This document shows positions 32,742-41,177 of a DNA stretch of 64,000 bases, piece by piece. The number at the start of each line of letters is the position of its first letter. Within the stretch, counting starts at the first letter, position 1. The notes beneath the pieces were generated by a model that was not told the origin of the DNA, did not search any database, and was given only the letters and a program-made list of their open reading frames with translations. Origin of the DNA: JANWXR01 sp964608265 (GTDB lineage: Bacteria; Chloroflexota; Anaerolineae; Anaerolineales; UBA6663); the NCBI GenBank assembly GCA_964608265.1, contig CAZSNP010000019.1:1-64000 (forward strand). Direction: 5' to 3'. Position numbers and translations under genes: made by a program.

Positions 32742-33365
32742 ATGAAGGTAACGGCCCTCCGAGTTCAAGCCCGGAACAAGAACCGGGTCAATGTCTACCT
32801 GGACGGCAGGTTCGCCTTCGGGCTGGCGAAACTCGAGGCCGCCCGGCTGCGGATCGGGCAGGAGTTGGATGAGGCGGCGGTCGCCCGGCTGCAAACCGCC
32901 GACAGCCGCGAACAGATTCACGAGCGGGCGCTGCGCCTCATCGCCCGACGCGCGCGCTCCGAGTCTGAAGTGCGCGAGAACCTGAAGAAGCACGGTGTCG
33001 CGGAACCGTTGATCGACGCCGAGATCGCCCGGCTGCGCGAGACCGGGCTGTTGAACGATGAGACGTTTGCCAAGTTGTGGGTGGAGAACCGCGCCGCATT
33101 TCGACCGCGCAGTCAACGCGCCCTGCAGGTCGAACTCAAGCGCAAAGGGGTGCCGCCCGCCGCGATGAGGGCCGCGCTGGCCGAGACGAACGATGCAGAC
33201 GCCGCCTACCGGCTGGCCACCCAGCGCGCTCGCCGCCTCACCGCCCTGCCCCGCGACGAGTTCCGCCGCAAGCTGGCGGGCTTCCTCGCCCGGCGCGGGT
33301 TCGACTACGACACCGTCGGGCCGCTGGTGGAACGGGCGTGGCAGGAATTGCATACGGACGACTGA
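32742..33365 (+). CDS. recX: Regulatory protein RecX
   Basis: 207 residues of tandem three-helix RecX repeats: QIHERALRLIARRARSESEVRENLKKHGV, LLNDETFAKLWVENRAAFRPRSQRALQVELKRKGV, and a third C-terminal repeat. An N-terminal beta extension (VTALRVQARNKNRVNVYLDGRFAFGLAKLEA) is typical of long RecX. It caps or destabilises RecA filaments. Start MKVTALRV at 32742 lies just after the terminator T-run. Confidence 0.93.
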   Translation: MKVTALRVQARNKNRVNVYLDGRFAFGLAKLEAARLRIGQELDEAAVARLQTADSREQIHERALRLIARRARSESEVRENLKKHGVAEPLIDAEIARLRETGLLNDETFAKLWVENRAAFRPRSQRALQVELKRKGVPPAAMRAALAETNDADAAYRLATQRARRLTALPRDEFRRKLAGFLARRGFDYDTVGPLVERAWQELHTDD

Positions 33366-33394
33366 AAACCCCGGCGCGCTAAGCGAGAGAGACC

Positions 33395-34966
33395 ATGATT
33401 ACGGGCAGCGGATTTGAAATCCTGATCGAAGTTCTGGTGTTTTTGTTGGTCGGGCTGGGCATCGGTTTTTGGTTTGGGCAGCGACAGCAGAAGCTGAAGA
33501 CTCAAGTGCGCGAGCAAGAGGTGGAGCAGAAGGCCCGCGAACTCGAGCAGCGCTCCGCCAGCCTCACACAACAGGTCGAGACGCAGTCCAGAGAGATCGT
33601 GATCAAGGCCAAGGATGAGGCCATCCGCATCAAGAACGAGGCCGAGGCGGAATCGGTGCGCCGGCTGGGCGAGTTGAACAAGGAAGACCAGCGGCTTGCC
33701 CGCCGCCGCGAAGACCTCGACCGCAAAGTCGAGCAGCACGATCAGCGGCGTTCGCAACTCGACAAGCGCCAGGCCCAGCTCGACAAACGCGAGGCCGACC
33801 TCAACAAGCTGCAGGAAAAACGCAGCGAGGAACTTCAGCGCGTGGCGGCGATGTCGCAGGACGAGGCCCGCAGCATCCTCATCGCCGAGGTCGAAAAGAC
33901 GGCGCGCGGCGACATGGCCCGCACTATCCGCCAGATCGAAGAGGAGGCCCGGGCCGAGGGCGACCGGCGCGCGCGCGGCATCATCTCCACCGCCATCCAG
34001 CGCCTCGCCTCCGAGCACGTCTCCGAGATCACGGTCTCGGTGGTGCCGCTGCCCGCCGACGAGATGAAGGGCCGCATCATCGGCCGCAACGGGCGCAACA
34101 TCCGCACCTTCGAACAGGCCGCCGGGGTGGATGTGATTGTGGACGACACGCCCGAGGCCGTCACCGTCTCCTCCTTCGACCCCATTCGCCGTGAGGTCGC
34201 CAAGCGCGCGCTGGCCAAGCTCGTCGTGGATGGCCGCATCCATCCGGCCCACATCGAGAAGCTGGTGCACGACGCCCAGAAGGAAGTCGAGGGCGTAATC
34301 AAGGAGGCCGGTGAGCAGGCGGCGTTCGAGGCCGGTGTGCCCGGCCTGCATCCCGAAATCCTGCGCCTGCTGGGGCGGCTGAAGTTCCGCACCTCGTACG
34401 GCCAGAATCAGCACGGGCATGCGATCGAGACCGCGCTGCTGGCGGGGGCCATCGCCGCTGAACTCGGCGCGGACGTGGGGCTGGCGAAGGCCGGCGGCCT
34501 GCTGCACGACATCGGCAAGGCGCTCGATCACGAGGTCGAAGGCACGCACGCCGCCATCGGCGCGGAATACGCCAAACGCTACGGCGTCAACGCCAAGGTC
34601 GTCAACGCGATCGCGTCGCACCACCACGAGGTCGAGCAGCAGTCGGTCGAGGCCATCATCGTCGAGGCCGCCGACGCCATCTCCGGCGCGCGGCCCGGCG
34701 CGCGGCGCGAGTCGCTCGAGCAGTACATCAAACGCATCAAAGGGCTGGAGGAGATCGCCAACTCCTTCACCGGCGTGCAGCAGAGCTTTGCGCTGCAGGC
34801 GGGCCGCGAGGTCCGCATCATCGTCAACCCCGACCGCATTGATGACCTGGCCGCGCTGCAGATGAGCCGCGAGATCGCCAGGAAGATCGAGGAGACGATG
34901 ACATACCCCGGCCAGATCCGCGTCACCGTCATCCGCGAGACGCGGGCGACCGAGTTCGCCAAGTAA
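33395..34966 (+). CDS. rny: Ribonuclease Y
   Basis: 523 residues. N-terminal membrane helix (FEILIEVLVFLLVGLGIGFWFG), a long charged coiled coil (about 30-190), a KH domain (VSVVPLPADEMKGRIIGRNGRNIRTFEQ) and an HD domain with AGGLLHDIGKALDHE and ASHHHEVE. This membrane-bound endoribonuclease starts mRNA decay in bacteria lacking RNase E. Length matches the family (about 520). It follows recX by 29 bases, a common order. Confidence 0.96.
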   Translation: MITGSGFEILIEVLVFLLVGLGIGFWFGQRQQKLKTQVREQEVEQKARELEQRSASLTQQVETQSREIVIKAKDEAIRIKNEAEAESVRRLGELNKEDQRLARRREDLDRKVEQHDQRRSQLDKRQAQLDKREADLNKLQEKRSEELQRVAAMSQDEARSILIAEVEKTARGDMARTIRQIEEEARAEGDRRARGIISTAIQRLASEHVSEITVSVVPLPADEMKGRIIGRNGRNIRTFEQAAGVDVIVDDTPEAVTVSSFDPIRREVAKRALAKLVVDGRIHPAHIEKLVHDAQKEVEGVIKEAGEQAAFEAGVPGLHPEILRLLGRLKFRTSYGQNQHGHAIETALLAGAIAAELGADVGLAKAGGLLHDIGKALDHEVEGTHAAIGAEYAKRYGVNAKVVNAIASHHHEVEQQSVEAIIVEAADAISGARPGARRESLEQYIKRIKGLEEIANSFTGVQQSFALQAGREVRIIVNPDRIDDLAALQMSREIARKIEETMTYPGQIRVTVIRETRATEFAK

Positions 34967-35004
34967 CCTCACCGCAGACCGCGCGCGGTAGATCCACGGA
35001 AAGC

Positions 35005-35034
35005 ACGGAGCGGCAACGACAGCCGCTCCGTTTT
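35005..35034 (+). terminator. Intrinsic terminator after rny
   Basis: Ten-base stem ACGGAGCGGC/GCCGCTCCGT (35005-35014 with 35022-35031), 7-base loop, followed by TTTT. It closes the recA-recX-rny unit. Confidence 0.8.
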
Positions 35035-35106
35035 GATTCCGAATCAGGCGCGAGATCATCCCCGCCGCACATTGGCGGAGCGTGTAGCCCGGCGGCTGCG
35101 TTGGAG

Positions 35107-35112
35107 TAGAAT
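35107..35112 (+). promoter_or_regulatory. -10 box of the LAL regulator gene
   Basis: TAGAAT eight bases before ATG 35121, without a ribosome site; predicts a leaderless mRNA. No clear -35. Confidence 0.4.
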
Positions 35113-35120
35113 TTCCCGCG

Positions 35121-37712
35121 ATGGAGCTATTGGAACGCGAAGGGCCGTTGCGGGAGCTGGAGGCGGCGCTGGCCGAGGCCGCGAACGGCGCGGGCCGCGT
35201 GGCGCTGGTCAGCGGCGAGGCCGGCATCGGCAAGACGGCGCTCATCGAACGCTTCGCGCGCGAGCACCGGACGGATGTGCGCGTGCTGTGGGGTGCGTGC
35301 GACGCGCTCTTCACCCCGCGCCCGCTTGGCCCGCTGTACGACATCGCCGCCCAAACCGGCGGGGCACTGGCCGCCGCGCTCGAGGCGGACGCCAACCGCA
35401 ACACTATCTTCTCCGCCGTGCTGGCCGAACTGAATCGCCAGCCGACGCTCGTCGTCTTCGAGGACGTGCATTGGGCGGACGAGGCCACGCTCGATCTGTT
35501 GCGCTTCCTTGGCCGGCGCATCGCCCGCACCCGCGCGCTGCTCGTGCTGACGTATCGCGACGACGAGCTTGGCCCGCGCCACCCGCTGCGCACCGTGTTG
35601 GGGGATTTGACCGCGCCGGAGGTGGTGCGCCGCATCGCGCTCGCGCCACTGAGCGAGGCCGCCGCGCGCGCCCTCGTCGGCGAGCGGCGACTGGATGTGG
35701 CCGCGCTCCACCGCCAGACCGGCGGCAATCCATTTTTCATCTCGGAAGTTCTGGAATCCGGTGGGGGCGGCATTCCGGCCACCGTGCGCGACGCGGTGCT
35801 GGCGCGCGCGGGCCGGCTTTCGGAGTCGGCGCAGGCGGTGTTGCGGGCTGCCGCCGTCATCGGCCCGCGCATCGAGCCGTGGCTGCTGGCGCACCTCACC
35901 GGGGCCGAGGCCGAGGCCGGCGAGGAATGTCTGTCGAGCGGCATGCTGATCGTGCACGGCGAGGCGCTGGCCTTTCGCCACGAACTGGCGTGGCAGACCG
36001 TGCTCGAAACCATTTCGCCGCCGCAGAAGCTCTCGCTGCACCGCATGGCCCTCGATGCGCTCAGGGCGCTGCCCGCCACGCGCCACGACCTTTCGCGCCT
36101 GGCCCACCACGCCGAGGCCGCCGGTGATGCCGAGGCCACATTGGAATACGCCCCCGCCGCCGCGCGCAGAGCCGCCGCGGCCGGCGCGCATCGCGAAGCC
36201 AAGACGCTGTACGAGTTGGCCCTGCGCAACGCCGCCCTGCTTCCCGCCGAAGCGCACGCCGAACTGCTCGATGCGTACGCCGAGGAGTGCAACTCGGTTG
36301 ATCAGCGCGCCGAGGGGTTGGCGGCGCGGCAGAAAGCCCTGCATCTGTGGCGCGAGTTGGGGCGACCACTGCGGGCCGGTGAGACCCTCGCGCACACGGC
36401 CATCCTGTACAACGGGTTGGGCAATACGACAGCCGCCGAGAAGGCCTGTGACGAGGCCGTCGCACTGCTCGAGGCGCAGCCGCCGGGCCGGGCGCTGGCC
36501 TATGCGTATCGAATCCGCGCCGGGCTGCTCATGCTCAATCAGCGGAACGCCGAGGCCATCGAGTGGGGCGAACGCGCCATCGCCCTGGCCAGCGAATTTG
36601 GCGACGCCGACCTGGTGCTGGCGACCCAGGTGCCGATGAGCTCGGCGTGGCTGCAATTGGATTATGAGCGCGGGCGACAAATGTTGACCAGCGTCATCCG
36701 TCAGGCGCGCGAAACCGGTCGCATCGTGGTGGCCGCGAATGCTTACGCCAACCTGAGTTCGGCGTCGAGCGAGCTATATCGCTTCGATGTGGCCGAGCAG
36801 GTCGCGCGCGAGGGATTGAGTTACTCGGCCGAGCATGGGCACGATCGTTTCCGGCTGTACATGCTGGCCTGGCAGGCGATGACGCACCTGCGGCTTGGCC
36901 GGTGGGATGAGGCGATTGACGCCGCCAGCCTCGTGCTGCAACCGCCGGGCGTCTCGGCCACCAGCCGGGTCACCGCGCTGGCCGCGCTCGGCTACGTGCG
37001 TGTGCGGCGCGGCGACTCCATTGCGCCGATTGTGCTGGACGAGGCGCTGGAGTTGTTGCGCGATATGGGCAGCCTGCACCGCGTGGCGCTGGTGCGCGGC
37101 GCGCGGGCCGAGGCCGCCTGGCTGGCTGGCGACCGCGCGCGGACCATCGAGGAAGCGCGGGCCGCATTCGACCTCGCCCTGAGCGCGCGCCACCCGTGGT
37201 TCGCCGGCGAGATGGCGTACTGGCTGTGGCGCGCGGGTGAAGACGTCGTGGCAGAGCAGTGGATGGCGAAGCCCTACGCGCTGCACATCACCGGCGACTG
37301 GCGCGGCGCGGCAGAGGAATGGCGGCGGCTGGGCTGCCCGTATGAAGAGGCCCGTGCGCTTGCAGAGGGTGACGCTGAAGCGCAGACCGCCGCGCTCGCC
37401 ATCTTCGAGAAATTGAGCGCGCGGCCCGCCGCCGAGGCGCTGCGCGAAAAGATGCGGTCCGCCGGGCTAAAGACGCCGCGTGGCCCTCGCCCCGCCACCC
37501 GCGAGAATCCCTTCGGCCTCACCGCCCGCCAGCTCGATATCCTCGCCCTGCTCGCCGCGGGCCTCACTAACGCCGAGATCGCCGCGCGGCTGCACCTCTC
37601 CCCCAAGACCGTAGACCATCATGTAAGCGCGGTGCTCGCCAAGCTCGAGGTGGCCTCGCGCGAGGCCGCCGCTGACGTGGCCCGGCAACATCAGCTGTTC
37701 CCAAAATCCTGA
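35121..37712 (+). CDS. LAL-type LuxR-family regulator (AAA ATPase-TPR-HTH)
   Basis: 863 residues. N-terminal AAA/NACHT-like ATPase with Walker A SGEAGIGKTALIE (about 31-43) and Walker B TLVVFEDVHWADEATLDLL. The long middle part is made of TPR-like helices (for example AEKACDEAVALLEAQPPGRALAYAYRIR). The C-terminal LuxR HTH reads NPFGLTARQLDILALLAAGLTNAEIAARLHLSPKTVDHHVSAVLAKL. Proteins of this design (MalT/LAL) bind an inducer, oligomerise with ATP and activate transcription. Target and ligand unknown; it stands directly upstream of the globin and the exported-protein locus, which may be its regulon. Confidence 0.9.
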   Translation: MELLEREGPLRELEAALAEAANGAGRVALVSGEAGIGKTALIERFAREHRTDVRVLWGACDALFTPRPLGPLYDIAAQTGGALAAALEADANRNTIFSAVLAELNRQPTLVVFEDVHWADEATLDLLRFLGRRIARTRALLVLTYRDDELGPRHPLRTVLGDLTAPEVVRRIALAPLSEAAARALVGERRLDVAALHRQTGGNPFFISEVLESGGGGIPATVRDAVLARAGRLSESAQAVLRAAAVIGPRIEPWLLAHLTGAEAEAGEECLSSGMLIVHGEALAFRHELAWQTVLETISPPQKLSLHRMALDALRALPATRHDLSRLAHHAEAAGDAEATLEYAPAAARRAAAAGAHREAKTLYELALRNAALLPAEAHAELLDAYAEECNSVDQRAEGLAARQKALHLWRELGRPLRAGETLAHTAILYNGLGNTTAAEKACDEAVALLEAQPPGRALAYAYRIRAGLLMLNQRNAEAIEWGERAIALASEFGDADLVLATQVPMSSAWLQLDYERGRQMLTSVIRQARETGRIVVAANAYANLSSASSELYRFDVAEQVAREGLSYSAEHGHDRFRLYMLAWQAMTHLRLGRWDEAIDAASLVLQPPGVSATSRVTALAALGYVRVRRGDSIAPIVLDEALELLRDMGSLHRVALVRGARAEAAWLAGDRARTIEEARAAFDLALSARHPWFAGEMAYWLWRAGEDVVAEQWMAKPYALHITGDWRGAAEEWRRLGCPYEEARALAEGDAEAQTAALAIFEKLSARPAAEALREKMRSAGLKTPRGPRPATRENPFGLTARQLDILALLAAGLTNAEIAARLHLSPKTVDHHVSAVLAKLEVASREAAADVARQHQLFPKS

Positions 37713-37772
37713 TCCCCGTGAAATCCGCGCCGGCTTGCGCTGATCCCTGACCGCAAAATCCCCCGGCCTCTT

Positions 37773-37806
37773 CCCAATATAGGGAACCGACATCCCCAAT
37801 ATAGGG
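37773..37806. promoter_or_regulatory. Tandem operator-like repeats CCCAATATAGGG upstream of globin gene
   Basis: Two exact copies of the 12-mer CCCAATATAGGG (37773-37784 and 37795-37806), 22 bases apart, close to two helical turns. The 12-mer is near-palindromic (CCC ... GGG). This geometry suits cooperative binding by a dimeric regulator on one DNA face. TATAGG inside each copy also resembles a -10 box. Confidence 0.6.
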
Positions 37807-37839
37807 TGCGCCTCCCGATGCGGCGGCGCACCACTTTTT
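37806..37839 (+). terminator. Hairpin with T-run upstream of the globin gene
   Basis: Stem GTGCGCC/GGCGCAC (37806-37812 with 37825-37831), then CACTTTTT. It could end the regulator transcript or attenuate globin expression, as it lies 34 bases before the globin ATG and leaves little room for another promoter. Confidence 0.6.
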
Positions 37840-37873
37840 GTATCCTGTCAACACCACAGGAAAGGAAAGCCGA

Positions 37874-38281
37874 ATGAACACCGACACCATCACACTGATC
37901 CGCCGGAGCTGGGCCAAAGTCGTCCCCATCGCCCCGCAGGCGGCGGCGCTGTTCTATCAAAACCTGTTCGCTGCTGATCCGGCGTTGCGCCCGCTCTTCA
38001 AGAGCGATATGACCGAGCAGGGCCACAAGCTGACGCAGATGCTCGGCGCGGCGGTGAGCAAGCTGGACGATTTGGAGGCGCTCCTGCCCGTGCTGCAAGC
38101 GCTGGCCCGCCGCCACGTCGGTTACGGCGTGCAGGCCGAGCATTACGCCACCGTCGGCGCGGCGCTGCTCAAGACTCTCGAGCAGGGCCTGGGCGACGAC
38201 TTCACCCCGCCGGTGCGCGAGGCCTGGGCGGCGGTTTACGGCCTCGTCGCCGACGTGATGATTCAGGCCTCGCACAACTAA
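37874..38281 (+). CDS. Single-domain haemoglobin-like globin
   Basis: 135 residues of a bacterial 3/3 globin. LIRRSWAKVVPIAPQAAALFYQNLF forms helices A-B with Tyr/Phe near B10; the proximal haem ligand is H81 in ALARRHVGYGVQAEHY, matching Vitreoscilla globin and flavohaemoglobin. There is no reductase domain. It probably binds O2 or detoxifies NO together with a separate reductase. GGAAAGGA gives a ribosome site. The duplicated CCCAATATAGGG sites upstream suggest dedicated regulation. Confidence 0.92.
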   Translation: MNTDTITLIRRSWAKVVPIAPQAAALFYQNLFAADPALRPLFKSDMTEQGHKLTQMLGAAVSKLDDLEALLPVLQALARRHVGYGVQAEHYATVGAALLKTLEQGLGDDFTPPVREAWAAVYGLVADVMIQASHN

Positions 38282-38327
38282 CCCTCGAGTGCGACTCACC
38301 GTACGCTCTCATCCCATGGAGTTTCCG

Positions 38328-38498
38328 ATGTCCCTTTCAAATATCGTCGAGATCGGTCTGAGCCTGTTGACCCTTGGGGCAGCATTGGGCCTGTGGTTGT
38401 ACGCCGCCCGCCATAGCGAGCCGCGCGATGTGATGTTGGTGATCGGCAGCACGCTCGCGCCTTCGGGCCGTCGCACCCGGCGCGAGCGGGAGTATTGA
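38328..38498 (+). CDS. Small single-pass membrane protein, 56 aa
   Basis: One transmembrane helix (IVEIGLSLLTLGAALGLWLYAA), then a basic tail ending RRTRREREY. GGAG at 38318-38321 lies six bases before the ATG at 38328. The stop is one base before the next gene's start, so the two are coupled. Family unknown; it might assist the following exported protein. Confidence 0.6.
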   Translation: MSLSNIVEIGLSLLTLGAALGLWLYAARHSEPRDVMLVIGSTLAPSGRRTRREREY

Positions 38499-38499
38499 G

Positions 38500-40419
38500 A
38501 TGCAGCGCCTGCTCGCCAACGCCCTCGTTCGCCTCAGCCTCGCCGCCGCGCTGCTCGCCGGCGTGGCGTGGGCGGTGACACCCGTCCCGACCGCCCGCGC
38601 CGCCACCATCACCGTCACGACCACGCAGGACGAGAACAACAACGACGGCGACTGTTCGCTGCGCGAGGCCATCCTCGCGGCCGAAGCCGACACGGCGGTG
38701 GATGCCTGTACGGCGGGCAGCGGCGCAGACACGATTGCCCTGGCGAGCAACGCGACTTACGCGCTGACGCTCAGCGTGGCCGCGGCCGATGTCGGCGCTA
38801 CCGGCCTGCCGACGATCACCGGCGCCGTCATCCTCCGGGGCAACGGCTCGACCATCCGGCGCGACAGCGCCGCCGCCTTCCGCATCTTGCGCATCGCCAG
38901 CGGCGGCAGCCTGACTCTCGACGAAGTCACGATCCGGGACGGCCTGGCCGAGAACACCAGCAGCAGTGGCCGGGGCGGCGGCATTTACAACCAGGGCACG
39001 TTGACGCTGACCAACAACAGCGCTGTCCGAGGCAACAGTATCGTGATCAATGGCAACAGCGCCAGCCCCCAGGCCGGCTACGGTGGCGGAGTCTACAACT
39101 TAGGGACAGTCACCATCACCGCGAGCACCGTTGCCAATAACACCATTAACGTCACCAACACCGGCACAGGCGCCGCCCTCGGCTTCGGCGGTGGCCTCCA
39201 CCATTCTGGTCCCAGCCTGACTATCACCGAGGGCGTCGTCGGCAACAACAGCGTGACGACCCTCGCCACCGGCGGCGGCGCAAACAACTCAGGCGGTGGC
39301 GGCCTCTACGCCGCAGGTTCGACGGTGACGACTATTACGGACAGTGCGATCCGCAACAACCAAGCCAGCGCGCCAAGCGGCGGCAGCGGCGGCGGCCTCT
39401 TTTTGGTGAGCGCCACCCTCAATCTAATCAGTAGCACTGTCAACGACAACACGGTCAGCGGTAGCAACGCGGCGTCTGGGGCCACGGCTGGGGGAGGGAT
39501 GACTCTCAATGTGAGCACCACCGCCACAATCGTCAACAGCACCATCAGCGGCAATAGCGCGACCGGCTCGTTCAGCAACTTGGGCGGGGGGATCAACAAC
39601 GGCGGCGCTTTGGAGATCATCCAGAGCACGATCTCCGATAACACTGCGGGGAGCGGCGGCGGATTGCGTGACTCGAGCGGCGGCACGGCGACCCTCCTCG
39701 GCACGATCATCGCCGGCAATCTGGCCGGCGGCTCGCTCACCGGCGCCACTGCTGACTGTGATTTTGGCTCTGGCCTCAACACCAGCAACAACAACCTCAC
39801 CGGAATCGGGACCGGTTGTACGCTGACCGGGACGGGCAACCGCACCGTCGCGCCGGCCTCGGTCACCACCACGGTGCTCGGCCCCTTGGGCGACAATGGC
39901 GGCCCGACCCGCACTCACGCGCTCAGGCTCGCCACGGGCAACCCGGCGGTTGATGCTGCCGACAACGCGATCTGTGCGGCGGCGGTGGTTGGCAACGTGG
40001 ACCAACGCGGCGAGGCCCGGCCCTTCGATGGCGACGGCAACGGCGCGGCCACGTGCGACATCGGTGCGTATGAATTGCGCACGACCTTGCCGACCGCGAC
40101 GCCGACCGCAACGACCCCGCCCTTCGTGCCGACCAACACGCCGTCGGCCACGGCCTCGCCGACGCGCACCAGCACGCCGACCCTCACGCCAACCGCGACG
40201 CCCACGCGCAACTGTACGCCCTCGGCGGATAACCCACCCTGCACGGCCACGCCGACCGGCACGCTCTCCGCGACGCCCACCGCGACGGCGACCCACACGG
40301 CCACGCGCACACCCACCGCTACCCCGTCGCCGACGGGCACGTTCATCATCCCGCCGCCCACCGTGCCGCCCGCCGCCTGTTCCACTCACTGCGTGTATCT
40401 GCCCATCATCCTTCGCTAA
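38500..40419 (+). CDS. Secreted CSLREA-type parallel beta-helix protein with YLPIILR tail
   Basis: 639 residues. Sec signal (VRLSLAAALLAGVAWAVTPVPTARA), then the CSLREA hallmark (NNNDGDCSLREAILAAEADT). A right-handed beta-helix of pectate-lyase-like coils follows (GGGIYNQGTLTLTNNSAVRG, GGGVYNLGTVTITASTVANN and similar), then a choice-of-anchor segment (ALRLATGNPAVDAADNAIC ... DQRGEARPFDGDGNGAATCDIGAYE). The C-terminal 110 residues are a Thr/Pro-rich linker ending in CVYLPIILR. Probably a cell-surface adhesin or polysaccharide-binding protein. Confidence 0.85.
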   Translation: MQRLLANALVRLSLAAALLAGVAWAVTPVPTARAATITVTTTQDENNNDGDCSLREAILAAEADTAVDACTAGSGADTIALASNATYALTLSVAAADVGATGLPTITGAVILRGNGSTIRRDSAAAFRILRIASGGSLTLDEVTIRDGLAENTSSSGRGGGIYNQGTLTLTNNSAVRGNSIVINGNSASPQAGYGGGVYNLGTVTITASTVANNTINVTNTGTGAALGFGGGLHHSGPSLTITEGVVGNNSVTTLATGGGANNSGGGGLYAAGSTVTTITDSAIRNNQASAPSGGSGGGLFLVSATLNLISSTVNDNTVSGSNAASGATAGGGMTLNVSTTATIVNSTISGNSATGSFSNLGGGINNGGALEIIQSTISDNTAGSGGGLRDSSGGTATLLGTIIAGNLAGGSLTGATADCDFGSGLNTSNNNLTGIGTGCTLTGTGNRTVAPASVTTTVLGPLGDNGGPTRTHALRLATGNPAVDAADNAICAAAVVGNVDQRGEARPFDGDGNGAATCDIGAYELRTTLPTATPTATTPPFVPTNTPSATASPTRTSTPTLTPTATPTRNCTPSADNPPCTATPTGTLSATPTATATHTATRTPTATPSPTGTFIIPPPTVPPAACSTHCVYLPIILR

Positions 40420-40466
40420 TCGGTTCGTTGCCGACAACAACCCGACCCACTCACCTGGAGTTCACC

Positions 40467-41135
40467 ATGTTGCGCAATCCTTTCGACCAGATTGAAGACC
40501 CGACCCAAAAGAAGCTGCTGCAATTCCGCGTCGTCCTGGCCGGGGCCATCATCGGCGGCGTGCTGTTGTGCAGCCTCCTCATCCTGGGCGGCCTGGCGCT
40601 GCAGGGCGCAACGCAGGCGCCGACAAAAGCCACCCAACAAGCGTCGTTCGACTCGGTGAAGCCGCTCAAGGAATTGTGCGCGGGTGGGGCCGGCAATGCT
40701 GCCGCGGCCGGCTACGCGCCCGGCAGCGGCCCGCACCGCCTGGTCGTGTTTCGCTCCAACATCGCCGGCTCGACCGACCTTTCCGCTTTCTACATCCGCA
40801 CCGAGGACTATCCCGAAGCCTGGCGCGCCGCCGTGGTCGAGGAGGCCGCGCTGGTGGCGTGCGTCAGCGCCAACTCGTACATCGTCGAGGAATGCGCCTA
40901 CACGCTGGAGGGCAATCAGGCCGCGACCTTGCAGCGCGTCCAGCTCGCCGCCACGATCAATCTGTACGCGGCGCGCACCGGCGCGCTGGTCGGCCAGACC
41001 GAGTTGATCGGTGCGACGCCGCGCGCCTGCCAGGATACGGAGCAATTCAGCGGGGGCCTGCTCACCGCCACGGTCACCGGCGAGGCCGTGCCGCCGGAGG
41101 CCATTGCGGAGTGGCTGAGCGAGTTCGTGCAGTAA
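40467..41135 (+). CDS. Single-pass membrane protein of unknown function, 222 aa
   Basis: A 20-residue charged N-terminus, a transmembrane helix (VVLAGAIIGGVLLCSLLILGGLAL) and an extracytoplasmic domain of ~175 residues with four or more cysteines (ELCAGG, LVACVSANSYIVEECAY, RACQDTE) that may form disulfides. No family recognised. GGAG lies six bases before the ATG. It sits 47 bases after the beta-helix gene and 42 before the metallopeptidase gene. Confidence 0.65.
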   Translation: MLRNPFDQIEDPTQKKLLQFRVVLAGAIIGGVLLCSLLILGGLALQGATQAPTKATQQASFDSVKPLKELCAGGAGNAAAAGYAPGSGPHRLVVFRSNIAGSTDLSAFYIRTEDYPEAWRAAVVEEAALVACVSANSYIVEECAYTLEGNQAATLQRVQLAATINLYAARTGALVGQTELIGATPRACQDTEQFSGGLLTATVTGEAVPPEAIAEWLSEFVQ

Positions 41136-41177
41136 CGGCTGAGGTTCGTCAGCCGATCGTTGAAAAGGAGATTCACA

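Noticed and set aside
33305..36292. A very long open frame on the minus strand (about 995 codons) opposite rny and the LAL regulator
   Set aside because: Its translation is low-complexity Ala/Arg/Ser/Pro, with no domain, while both plus-strand genes opposite it are clear families. It is a product of high GC content.
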